Shown: positions 37,867-46,208 of the stretch, in pieces | Layout: each line of letters begins with the position of its first letter | How positions within the stretch are numbered: the first letter of the stretch is position 1 | Assembly: GCF_029813115.1 (NCBI RefSeq) | Contig: NZ_JAPZDS010000004.1 | Span: forward strand, 1 to 64,000 | Length of the DNA stretch: 64,000 nt | Direction of reading: 5' to 3' | Origin: Aureimonas sp. SK2 | GTDB taxonomy: Bacteria; Pseudomonadota; Alphaproteobacteria; Rhizobiales; Rhizobiaceae | Program-made: the position numbers and the translations under genes | The notes under the pieces: model-generated | The model's database searches: none | The model's input: only the letters and a program-made list of their open reading frames with translations | Told to the model about the DNA's origin: nothing

Positions 37867-39942
37867 ATGACCTGGTCGATCGACGTCTCGCCCTTCTTCT
37901 CCTGGACCGTCATCGCGATCCTCACGGTGCCGGCCGTCCTGCTCGCGGTTGCGCTTCTGGCGGCCCGCATGCGCGGCGCCGTGGTGCGCAGCCTCGCGCT
38001 CGCCGCGCTGGTGCTGGCGCTCCTCAACCCCGTGATCCTGCGCGAGGAGCGCGATCCCCTGAAGAGCGTCGTCGGCGTCGTGGTGGATCGCAGCCAGAGC
38101 CAGGCGATCGGCGAGCGCACCGCGCAGACCGACGCGGCGGTGGAACAGCTCCGCCAGAGGCTCGCCGACTACCCGCAGTTCGAAGTCCGTACGATCGAGG
38201 CGCGCTTCGCCGGCGAGGGCGACGCGACGACGGCGCTCTTCAGTGCCCTTCGCGACGGGTTGCGCGACGTCTCGCCCGCCCGCGTCGGTGGGGCCATCCT
38301 GGTGACGGACGGGCAGGTCCACGACATTCCAGAGAACGCTGCCGCTCTTGGCTTCGACGCGCCCGTCCATACGCTGGTCACCGGGCGGCCGGACGAGTTC
38401 GACCGGCGGCTCGACCTCGTCACCTCGCCCCGCTTCGCCCTGGTCGACCAGCCGCAGACCCTCACCTTCCGCGTGGTGGAGGAAGGCCAGGGAGCCTCAG
38501 CCAACCCGGTGGATGTCCAGATCTTCCTGAACGGCGACCTCGTGGAGCGCCGCAGCGCCACGCCCGGCCAGGACGCGCAGGTCGAGATCACCCTGCCGCG
38601 CGCCGGCAAGAACATCGTGGAACTGTCGGCCGCGCGGGACCCGCGCGAGGTGACGCCCGTCAACAACCGCGCCATCGCCGTGATCGACGGCATCCGCGAG
38701 AACCTGCGGGTGCTGCTCGTCTCCGGCGAGCCGCACGCGGGCGAGCGGACCTGGCGCAACCTCCTGAAGTCCGACGCGGCGGTGGACCTCGTCCATTTCA
38801 CCATCCTACGACCGCCGGAGAAACAGGACGGCACGCCGATCAACGAGCTGTCGCTGATCGCCTTCCCGACGCGCGAGCTTTTCGTCGAGAAGATCGAGGA
38901 CTTCGACCTCATCATCTTCGACCGCTACCAACGGCGCGGCGTGCTGCCGACGCTCTATTACGACTACATCGCCCAGTACGTGCAGAACGGCGGGGCCATG
39001 CTGATCGCCTCCGGCCCCGAATATGCCGGCCCCGACTCCGTTGCCAACTCGCCGCTCAGTTCGATCCTCCCGGCGCTGCCCACCGGCTCGGTAGACCAGC
39101 GCGCCTTCCGGCCCGTCCTGTCCGATCTCGGCCGCAAGCATCCCGTGACGCGCGACCTGCCGGGCGCGGGCGCGACGCCGCCAGACTGGAGCCCCTGGTT
39201 CCGCTCGGTGGATGTCGGCGAGACGCGGGGCGAGACGGTGATGAACGGCCCGGACGGCAAGCCGCTCCTGGTTCTCGATCGCGCCGGCGAGGGTCGCGTT
39301 GCGCTGCTCCTGTCGGACCAGGGCTGGCTCTGGTCGCGCGGATACGAGGGCGGCGGACCGCACGTGCCGCTGTTCCGCCGGCTCGCCCACTGGCTGATGA
39401 AGGAGCCGCAGTTGGAGGAGGAGGCGCTGGACGCCGAAGGCCTCGGCACCGACCTCGTCGTCACGCGTCACACGATCGGCGACGATCCGGGTCCGGCGAC
39501 GGTGGTGACGCCGACAGGTCGCGCCGTGCAGTTGCCGCTCACCGAAGGCGGTGCGGGCGAATGGCGCGGCAGCCTGAAGGCGGAGGAGCTCGGGCTCTAT
39601 CAGGTCGCCAACGGCGACCTGCGGGCGCTCGCCAATGTCGGCCCGGTGAACCCGCGCGAGTATCGCGAGGCGATCTCTACCACTGAGAAGCTCCAGCCGA
39701 TTGCGGATGCGACCCGCGGCTCCGTGCGCAGGCTGGCGGAGGCCACGGGCGACGTGTCCGTGCCGCGCGTCGTGCCCGTGTCGGGCCGCGCGGACGCGGA
39801 GGGGCGCGACTGGATCGGGCTCAAGACCACGGAGGAAAGCGTGCTGCGCGGCGTCGACCGCACGCCCCTGTTTGCCGGGTTCCTCGGTCTCGCCGTTCTG
39901 CTGATGGCGCTGTCCGCCACCTGGTATCGCGAAGGACGCTGA
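37867..39942 (+). CDS. large membrane protein with amidotransferase-like domain
   Basis: 691 residues. Two N-terminal membrane helices (about 12-34 and 38-56), a von Willebrand-like fold beginning SVVGVVVDRSQSQAIGE, an immunoglobulin-like part (residues about 180-270), a class I amidotransferase-like domain (LRVLLVSGEPHAGERTW, FDLIIFDRYQRRGVLP, YVQNGGAMLIASGPEY) and a C-terminal membrane helix (LFAGFLGLAVLLMALSATWY). No catalytic Cys is evident, so it is probably structural. Last gene of the moxR cluster. Confidence 0.85.
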   Translation: MTWSIDVSPFFSWTVIAILTVPAVLLAVALLAARMRGAVVRSLALAALVLALLNPVILREERDPLKSVVGVVVDRSQSQAIGERTAQTDAAVEQLRQRLADYPQFEVRTIEARFAGEGDATTALFSALRDGLRDVSPARVGGAILVTDGQVHDIPENAAALGFDAPVHTLVTGRPDEFDRRLDLVTSPRFALVDQPQTLTFRVVEEGQGASANPVDVQIFLNGDLVERRSATPGQDAQVEITLPRAGKNIVELSAARDPREVTPVNNRAIAVIDGIRENLRVLLVSGEPHAGERTWRNLLKSDAAVDLVHFTILRPPEKQDGTPINELSLIAFPTRELFVEKIEDFDLIIFDRYQRRGVLPTLYYDYIAQYVQNGGAMLIASGPEYAGPDSVANSPLSSILPALPTGSVDQRAFRPVLSDLGRKHPVTRDLPGAGATPPDWSPWFRSVDVGETRGETVMNGPDGKPLLVLDRAGEGRVALLLSDQGWLWSRGYEGGGPHVPLFRRLAHWLMKEPQLEEEALDAEGLGTDLVVTRHTIGDDPGPATVVTPTGRAVQLPLTEGGAGEWRGSLKAEELGLYQVANGDLRALANVGPVNPREYREAISTTEKLQPIADATRGSVRRLAEATGDVSVPRVVPVSGRADAEGRDWIGLKTTEESVLRGVDRTPLFAGFLGLAVLLMALSATWYREGR

Positions 39943-40029
39943 CTATATCGCGGTGCAGCATGAACGCTGGACACCTCGTCCGGCGTTGGTGCATGGATGG
40001 TCGGGAGGACGGACGGAAGGCAGGAACAC

Positions 40030-41046
40030 ATGACCCGCATCAGTCTCGCCCTTCAAGGCGGCGGCGCGCACGGCGCGTTCACATGGGGCGTGCTCGACCG
40101 CCTTCTGGAAGACGACTCGATCGACATCGCGGCCGTCAGTGGCACCAGCGCCGGTGCGTTGAACGCGGCGAGCCTTTCGGCCGGCTTGGCCAGCGGCGGA
40201 CGAGACGCCGCGCGCGAGGCGCTGCACCGGCTCTGGGAAACCGTATCGGCCCGCTCCCCGCTCGGCGCCGTCGAGAGCAGTTTCCCGTTCTTCCCCTTCC
40301 CCCGCGCCGTGGTGCATCAGGCGATCGAGCAGGTCCGCTCGTTCAGCCAGTTCGTCTCGCCCTACAGCACGGTGCGCCCGGGCGGCAATCCGCTGCGGGG
40401 GGTGGTCGAGGAGGCGATCGACCTGCCCCTTCTCCAGAGCCAGACGGAAGTTCCGACCTTTGTCTCGGCGACGGATGTCGAGGCGGGAAGCGTGCGCGTC
40501 TTTTCGGGAAGCGAACTGACGGCCGACGCCCTGCTCGCTTCGGCCTGCCTGCCCGACATCTTTCGCGCGGTGGAGATCGACGGTCGTCACTATTGGGACG
40601 GGGGCTATCTCGGCAACCCGGTTCTGACGCCGCTCTTCACCGAGGATCACGGCACGGCCGACCTCCTGATCGTCCAGGTGACGCCCTTCGTCCGGCCGGG
40701 TGTCCCCGGCACGGCGGAAGAGATCATCGCCCGCGTCAACGAGATCACCTTCAACACTTCGCTGATGCGCGACCTGCGCATGCTCACCGAAACAAAGCGG
40801 CTCATGCGCGGCGAGGATCTCGAGAATCCCGTGATGCGGCGGATCGCGGACCTGCGCCTCCACATGATTTCGGCCGGCGAGGAACTGACACGGCGCGGAG
40901 CCGTCGGAAAGCTCGACACGCGCTGGTCGGAACTGACGGAACTGCGGGATCTCGGCCGCGCGGCGACCGATCGCTGGCTAGCCGATCATCGCAACGACCT
41001 CGGCCACTGCTCCTCGCTTCCGACCGAAGTGGAGGCCCTCGTCTAG
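40030..41046 (+). CDS. patatin-like phospholipase
   Basis: 338 residues. The oxyanion hole is GGGAHGAF (about 9-16), the nucleophile Ser is in the elbow AVSGTSAGALNA, and the catalytic Asp in YWDGGYLGNP. These three elements define patatin lipases, which cleave acyl chains from phospholipids. No signal peptide, so cytoplasmic or membrane-associated. I chose ATG 40030 with the upstream GGAAGGCAGGA as ribosome binding site; an ATG at 39997 would add 11 residues. Its stop overlaps that of the convergent GNAT gene (CTAG). Substrate unknown. Confidence 0.9.
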   Translation: MTRISLALQGGGAHGAFTWGVLDRLLEDDSIDIAAVSGTSAGALNAASLSAGLASGGRDAAREALHRLWETVSARSPLGAVESSFPFFPFPRAVVHQAIEQVRSFSQFVSPYSTVRPGGNPLRGVVEEAIDLPLLQSQTEVPTFVSATDVEAGSVRVFSGSELTADALLASACLPDIFRAVEIDGRHYWDGGYLGNPVLTPLFTEDHGTADLLIVQVTPFVRPGVPGTAEEIIARVNEITFNTSLMRDLRMLTETKRLMRGEDLENPVMRRIADLRLHMISAGEELTRRGAVGKLDTRWSELTELRDLGRAATDRWLADHRNDLGHCSSLPTEVEALV

Positions 41047-41555
41047 AGACGAGGACCCACCAAACCGGAAACGCCGACCCAGGCGCCCGGCTCCAGCTCG
41101 AGGCCGAGAATGCGCTCCTCGTCCACCGGACCCGGCATGGTCACCGAACCCACAGGCAGCGGTCGATAGCCGAGCGGCATGTAGTAGGCGCGGTCGCCGA
41201 CCAGGAAGATCGCACGCTCGCCCGAAAGCCGCGCCGCCTCCGCCGCCATGGCCATCAGCGTGCGGCCGATGCCCCGCTTCTTGAAGCGCGGCCGGACGGC
41301 CAGCGGCCCGAGCATGACCGCCGGGACGCCGCCGATCGCGACGCGGGTCTGGCGAACGGAGCCCACGACCTCGCCGCCGAGAAGGGCGACCAGGGACAGG
41401 GCAGGATCGTGGGGAACGCGCTCGCGCACCCGCTCGGCCGCACGCGTGAAGCGACCCGGGCCGAACGCCTCGGCGCAGATGCCTTCGATGGCGGCGGCGT
41501 GGTCGGGAGTTTCCGCGCAGAAGCGCAGGTCGAGGTCCTGGACGATGGACAGCAT
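41043..41555 (-). CDS. GNAT-family N-acetyltransferase
   Basis: 170 residues from ATG 41555 (MLSIVQDLDLRF); ATG 41582 would add 9. The acetyl-CoA binding motif is RPRFKKRGIGRTLMAMAAEAA (core Q/R-x-x-G-x-G/A, here RGIGRT), preceded by MLGPLAVRP, and followed by FLVGDRAYYMPLGYRPL. This is the GNAT YhbS-like layout. Acceptor unknown. Stop overlaps the patatin stop in CTAG at 41043-41046. Confidence 0.87.
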   Translation of the reverse strand: MLSIVQDLDLRFCAETPDHAAAIEGICAEAFGPGRFTRAAERVRERVPHDPALSLVALLGGEVVGSVRQTRVAIGGVPAVMLGPLAVRPRFKKRGIGRTLMAMAAEAARLSGERAIFLVGDRAYYMPLGYRPLPVGSVTMPGPVDEERILGLELEPGAWVGVSGLVGPRL

Positions 41556-41789
41556 GGACGGGCTCTCAAAGGGCAAGCGCAACGGCTCCGCCCCGCGTGC
41601 CCGAAGAGCCGGGTCAGGCGGTGGCGGCGTGGATCGTGGCGGCGGGTGCCGCCCCCTGGCGTCGTCGTCGCAGCATGGAAACCCGCATGGTTCAGGCCTG
41701 CCTATCGGCCGGGATGCTCCATATCACCGCTTGGAAGCGCCGTCGATAGGCAGGTGCGTCACGGCGAAAATCGTTAGGGAACGGAGCCC

Positions 41790-42776
41790 ATGGGTCTTCT
41801 GGTGGACGGCAAGTGGCAGGACAAGTGGTACGACACCAAGGCGTCCGGCGGCAGCTTCGAGCGCTCCAAGACCGCGTTCCGTCGCTGGGTCACCCCGAAC
41901 GGCGAAGCGGGGCCGGACGGGCAGGATGCGGTGCCGGCGGAAGCCGGGCGCTACCATCTCTACGTCTCGCTCGCCTGCCCCTGGGCGCACCGGACGCTGA
42001 TCCTCCGAAAGCTCAAGAAGCTCGAGGACGTCGTGTCCGTCTCGGTCGTAGACTGGTTCATGGGCAAAGAGGGCTGGACCTTCTCCGACCGGCAGGGCTG
42101 CATCCCCGACACCGTGAACGGCGCCGAGCGCCTCTACGAAATCTACCTCAAGGCCGACCTGCAGTTCACCGGCCGCGTCACGGTGCCCGTTCTCTGGGAC
42201 AAGAAGGAGGGCACGATCGTCAACAACGAGTCCGCCGAGATCCTGCGGATCTTCAACTCGTCGTTCGACGCCTTCGGTGACGCCACGGTGGACGTCTGCC
42301 CGGCCGACTTCAAGGCCGCCATCGAAGCCACCAACAAGGAGGTCTACGAGGCCGTCAACAACGGCGTCTACAAATGCGGCTTCGCGACCACGCAAGAGGC
42401 CTACGAGAAGCCGTTCCATGAGCTGTTCGAGACGCTCGACCGGTTGGAGGAGCGGCTGGGGCGCCAGCGCTATCTCGTCGGCGAACGCGTCACCGAAGCC
42501 GACTGGCGCCTGTTCACGACGCTGATCCGCTTCGACGCCGTGTATCACGGCCACTTCAAATGCAACCTCCGGCGGATCGCCGACTACCCGAACCTGCAAG
42601 GCTACATGCTGGAACTCTACCAATGGCCGGGCGTCCGGGAGACGGTCGATTTCCACCATATCAAGCATCACTACTACGAGAGCCACGACATGGTGAACCC
42701 GACGCGGATCGTGCCGCTCGGACCCGAGCTTCTTCTCGACCGGCCGCACGGGCGCGAGCGGCTGGCCGCGCGCTGA
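41790..42776 (+). CDS. glutathionyl-hydroquinone reductase-type GST
   Basis: 328 residues, ECM4/YqjG family. The catalytic Cys is in LYVSLACPWAHRTLI, the C-terminal helical domain includes RYLVGERVTEADWRLFTTLIRFDAVYHGHFKCN, and HHIKHHYYESHDMVNPTRIVPLGP is the family end block. These enzymes reduce glutathionyl-hydroquinones to hydroquinones. The first 10 residues (MGLLVDGKWQDKWYDT) are family-typical, supporting the start. The gap before it (41556-41789) holds nothing I can name. Confidence 0.93.
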   Translation: MGLLVDGKWQDKWYDTKASGGSFERSKTAFRRWVTPNGEAGPDGQDAVPAEAGRYHLYVSLACPWAHRTLILRKLKKLEDVVSVSVVDWFMGKEGWTFSDRQGCIPDTVNGAERLYEIYLKADLQFTGRVTVPVLWDKKEGTIVNNESAEILRIFNSSFDAFGDATVDVCPADFKAAIEATNKEVYEAVNNGVYKCGFATTQEAYEKPFHELFETLDRLEERLGRQRYLVGERVTEADWRLFTTLIRFDAVYHGHFKCNLRRIADYPNLQGYMLELYQWPGVRETVDFHHIKHHYYESHDMVNPTRIVPLGPELLLDRPHGRERLAAR

Positions 42777-42777
42777 C

Positions 42778-43242
42778 CTACCAGTCCCCGGACGGCGCGG
42801 CGCCTTCCAGCACCTCGGCCAGACGGCGACGGGTGGCGGGCGTCGTGCCGGGCGGCAGGGATCGGGGATCGAAGAAGCGGGCCTCCGCGATCTCGCGGTC
42901 CGGCTGGCGAAGAGCGGTCTGCCGGGCGCCGTCGCAGCGATAGAGGAGGACGTGATCGCGCCCTTCGCGCCGATTGTAGTAGACGCCGAGAAGCTCCAAG
43001 GGCGCGCCGCATTCGAGGTTGCCCTCCTCGCGCGCCTCGCGCAGCGCGGCCTCGCCGGCCGTCTCGCCGGGGTCCACCGCGCCGCCCGGCAGGTACCAGC
43101 CTTCCCGATAGGCGTGGCGCACCAGGAAGACCTGCCCCTCGCCGTTCAGCGCCACGAGGCGCACGCCGAGCGTCATGGAGCGCGACACGAGAGCCCAGGC
43201 GCGCAAGACGCGGGCGAGCGGACGCGCCAACGAAGGCGTCAT
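42778..43242 (-). CDS. NUDIX hydrolase
   Basis: 154 residues. The Nudix box GGAVDPGETAGEAALREAREEGNLE has the GX5EX7REUXEE part, but the last Gly is shifted (EEGNL where EExGU is expected). The N-terminal MTLGVRLVALNGEGQVFLVRH and later LLYRCDG fit the fold. Substrate unknown. Stop is one base from the stop of the convergent GST gene. Confidence 0.86.
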   Translation of the reverse strand: MTPSLARPLARVLRAWALVSRSMTLGVRLVALNGEGQVFLVRHAYREGWYLPGGAVDPGETAGEAALREAREEGNLECGAPLELLGVYYNRREGRDHVLLYRCDGARQTALRQPDREIAEARFFDPRSLPPGTTPATRRRLAEVLEGAAPSGDW

Positions 43243-43287
43243 CGCGCTCCCCTTCCCAACGCCACGCGACCGGCTAGTTCATCCGCC

Positions 43288-44229
43288 ATGTTTCGTCTCG
43301 CTCATCTGTCCGACATCCATCTCGGCCCGCTGCCCGAGCTTTCCTACCGCGAACTCGCGTCCAAGCGCATCACGGGCTACATCAACTGGCAGCGCAACCG
43401 GAAGCGCTCGATGTTCGGCGACACGCTGCTGAAGCTCGTGGCCGATCTCAAGACCCATGCACCGAACCACGTGGCGGTGACGGGCGATCTGGTCAACCTC
43501 GCCACCAAGGGCGAGATCGCCGGCGCCCGGATCTGGCTGGAGGATCTCGGCGATCCGTCCCTCGTCTCCGTCGTGCCAGGAAATCACGACGCCTACGTGC
43601 CGGGGGCGCTGAAGCGCATCTATCACGAGTGGCACCCCTATCTCTTAGGGGATGCCGGTCTGAACCCGCATCATCGCCACTATCCCTACATGCGCGTGCG
43701 CGGGAACGTCGCCATCATCGGGACGTCGAGCGCCGAGGCGACCGCGCCCTTCTTCGCCACCGGAACCTTCAAGCGCGGGCAGGCGCTGGCGACCGCGCGG
43801 CTCCTGGAGGAAGCTAAGGCGCGCGGGCTCTTCCGCGTCGTCATGATCCACCATCCGCCGATCGCGGGCGCGGCCGCCTGGTCGAAGCGGCTGATCGGCA
43901 AGCAGTTCTTTTCCAAGGTCATCCACGACGCCGGCGCCGAGCTCGTGCTGCACGGTCACACCCATCTCGACACGCTCTACTGGCTGACCGGCCCCGGCGG
44001 CGAGAAGGTACCCGTCGCGGGCATTCCTTCCGCCAGCCAGAACGCGGGCGGCTCCAAGCCGGCCGCGCGCTACAGCCTGTTCGAGATCGAGGGCGAACCG
44101 GGGGGCTGGTCCCTCCTCCAACGCGAGCGCGGCTTCCGCGCCGACGGCGGCGGCATCGACTGGATCCGCCAGCGCCGGCTCCTGCCCGACGGCACGACGG
44201 CCGATGTCGGGCACGAGGCGATCGCCTGA
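43288..44229 (+). CDS. calcineurin-like metallophosphoesterase
   Basis: 313 residues. The metal-ligand set is complete in order: LSDIHLG (8-14), VAVTGDLVN (near 65), VVPGNHDAY (near 95), VMIHHPP (near 190) and LHGHTHLDT (near 222). This is the class that includes 3',5'-cAMP phosphodiesterase CpdA and UDP-2,3-diacylglucosamine hydrolase; the exact substrate is not readable. Start ATG 43288. It is divergent from the NUDIX gene over 45 bases. Confidence 0.92.
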   Translation: MFRLAHLSDIHLGPLPELSYRELASKRITGYINWQRNRKRSMFGDTLLKLVADLKTHAPNHVAVTGDLVNLATKGEIAGARIWLEDLGDPSLVSVVPGNHDAYVPGALKRIYHEWHPYLLGDAGLNPHHRHYPYMRVRGNVAIIGTSSAEATAPFFATGTFKRGQALATARLLEEAKARGLFRVVMIHHPPIAGAAAWSKRLIGKQFFSKVIHDAGAELVLHGHTHLDTLYWLTGPGGEKVPVAGIPSASQNAGGSKPAARYSLFEIEGEPGGWSLLQRERGFRADGGGIDWIRQRRLLPDGTTADVGHEAIA

Positions 44230-44321
44230 CCGCGACCGCCCGAGCGGCGAAGAATCCCTTGTCAGACTTGGGAGGGCGGACCTAAGGACGGATTGTCGCT
44301 CCCGTCCGTCGAGGCCCGCCG

Positions 44322-45470
44322 ATGCGCCTTCCGCCCCTTCCCGCCGTCTCGGCCGGCCTGCTCGCAGCCTTTGTCGGCTTCGCCAGTTCCTTTTCGGTCG
44401 TGCTGCAGGGCCTCGTCGGGGTCGGTGCGACGCCCGAGCAGGCGGCGTCCGGCATCATGGCGCTGTCGATCGCGATGGGGGTCTGCGGCGTCCTCGTATC
44501 CTGGCGCCTGCGCATGCCGATATCGGTGGCGTGGTCGACGCCGGGCGCCGCCCTTCTGGCAGGCGCCGGAATCCCGCAGGGCGGCTTCGGAGCGGCGGTC
44601 GGTGCATTTCTCCTGGCCGGGGCGCTGGTCGTGGTGGCTGGCCTGGTGAAGCCGGTCGGGCGGGCGATCGCCGCCATCCCGCTGTCGCTCGCCAACGCGA
44701 TGCTGGCCGGCATCCTGCTCCCGCTCTGCCTCGCGCCCGTCAAGGCGGTCGCCTCGCTGCCGGTTCAGGCACTCGCGGTGATCGGGGTCTGGTTCCTGGT
44801 CGGGCGGTGGAACCGGATCCTCGCGGTTCCGGCGGCGGCCGTCGCGACCTTTCTCCTGATCCTGGCCGGCAACAGCGATCCCGGCGGCGCGGCGATCGTG
44901 CCGACGCCGGTCCTCGTGATGCCGGAATGGTCGCCGGCCGCCCTGATCGGCATCGGGCTGCCCCTGTTCCTGATCACTATGGCCTCGCAGAACATTCCGG
45001 GGCTCGCGATCCTGAAGGTCAACGGCTATTCGCCTGCGCCGGCCCCGCTATTCACCGCGACCGGCATGTTCAGCCTGCTTTGCGCGCCGTTCGGCGGCCA
45101 TGCCGTGAACCTCGCCGCCATCACCGCGGCGATCTGCGCCGGCGACGAGGCCGGGCCGGACAGGGATCGGCGGTGGTGGGCCGGCATCGTCTCCGGTCTT
45201 GCCTATGTCGCTTTCGGGCTGGCCGCGGGCTGGGCGACCGCCTTTGCTGCCCAGTCGCCCGCCCTGGTGCAGACGGTGGCGGGCGTCGCCCTGATCGGCG
45301 CCTTTACCGGCGCGCTGGGCGGAATGGTTTCAGAGACGAAGGACCGGGAGGCCGCGATCCTGTGCTTCGTGGTGACGGCCTCGGGCGTGCCGTTCCTCGG
45401 GATCAGCGCGCCGTTCTGGGGTCTCGCGGTCGGCGGGGCGGTGCTTCTGGCCGATCGCCTGCGGCGCTGA
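44322..45470 (+). CDS. BenE-family benzoate/H+ symporter-like transporter
   Basis: 382 residues and about 11-12 membrane helices, inner membrane. The motifs VSWRLRMPISVAWSTPGAALLAG and LFTATGMFSLLCAPFGGHAVNLAAITAAICAGDEAGPD are the BenE signature regions. BenE takes up benzoate in aromatic-degrading bacteria, but no aromatic pathway genes are nearby, so the substrate may differ. Monocistronic. Its stop at 45468-45470 is 9 bases from the stop of the convergent gene. Confidence 0.9.
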   Translation: MRLPPLPAVSAGLLAAFVGFASSFSVVLQGLVGVGATPEQAASGIMALSIAMGVCGVLVSWRLRMPISVAWSTPGAALLAGAGIPQGGFGAAVGAFLLAGALVVVAGLVKPVGRAIAAIPLSLANAMLAGILLPLCLAPVKAVASLPVQALAVIGVWFLVGRWNRILAVPAAAVATFLLILAGNSDPGGAAIVPTPVLVMPEWSPAALIGIGLPLFLITMASQNIPGLAILKVNGYSPAPAPLFTATGMFSLLCAPFGGHAVNLAAITAAICAGDEAGPDRDRRWWAGIVSGLAYVAFGLAAGWATAFAAQSPALVQTVAGVALIGAFTGALGGMVSETKDREAAILCFVVTASGVPFLGISAPFWGLAVGGAVLLADRLRR

Positions 45471-45479
45471 GGACGGCGG

Positions 45480-46100
45480 TCAGACCAGCGGCGCGCCGCG
45501 ATAGGCGGCGATCAGCATCAGGATGCCCGCGCCGACGACGATGCCGATCATCATCCAGGACAGGGCGATCACGAAGTCGGTGGAACGCGGGCGCGGCGCG
45601 AGGCGGATCGGCTCCAGCGTCGTCGCGGCCGCCGCAGTCGGGCCGGCGCGCTCGGGCGCGCGAAGGCCGATGCCGTCGGACACGGCGAGAGCGCGGTCGC
45701 GCTCCACCATCCGCTCGGCGACGTATTCGGTCACCTTGTCCACGATCACACGGGTTTCGCCGGATTCGGCGAGCACGACCCGGCCGAGGCGCGTGTCGCG
45801 CACGAAGCGATAGGTGCGCCGGTCGCGCGCCATCAGCACCTGGGCGGTGCCGTCGATCCAGAAGCGCGGCTGGGGGCCGCCGGAGAGGGTGAAGTCGAAG
45901 AGATCGTCGTCCGTCGGGACGGCGTCCACGATGGGCTGGAGTTCCTCGGCGAAGATCTCGAGCCGGGCGCGATCGGCCTCGCGGATGTCGACCACGATGT
46001 CGGTGCGCTGGGAGGAGGCGATCTTGGCCGCGCGCACGGCGTCGGCCAGCCGCTTCGTGCCGCTCGTCACCGACAGGGCGCCCTTGGACTCCGTCATCAT
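45480..46100 (-). CDS. hypothetical protein with C-terminal membrane helix
   Basis: 206 residues, no recognised domain. Residues about 10-150 are soluble (RTDIVVDIREADRARLEIFAEEL, GGPQPRFWIDGTAQVLMARDRRTYRF) and the last third has one hydrophobic segment (about 178-200, VIALSWMMIGIVVGAGILMLIAAY) with a short tail, so it is probably C-terminally anchored with the bulk cytoplasmic. It starts with MMTESKG; the first ATG is chosen. Confidence 0.75.
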   Translation of the reverse strand: MMTESKGALSVTSGTKRLADAVRAAKIASSQRTDIVVDIREADRARLEIFAEELQPIVDAVPTDDDLFDFTLSGGPQPRFWIDGTAQVLMARDRRTYRFVRDTRLGRVVLAESGETRVIVDKVTEYVAERMVERDRALAVSDGIGLRAPERAGPTAAAATTLEPIRLAPRPRSTDFVIALSWMMIGIVVGAGILMLIAAYRGAPLV

Positions 46101-46208
46101 GCCACCTCGACCTCGCGCGGCGGGCCGTCATGGCCCGCCGTACGGATTTCATGCGTAGCGTTCGTGGCTTTCGCGAAGCCGGAACGACCGCCCGAGGGAA
46201 AGGTTTCG

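Noticed and set aside
46160-46205. GGAAC ... CGTT near 46180-46210 on the plus strand
   Set aside because: The spacer is 21 bases, too long, and the gene order does not fit.
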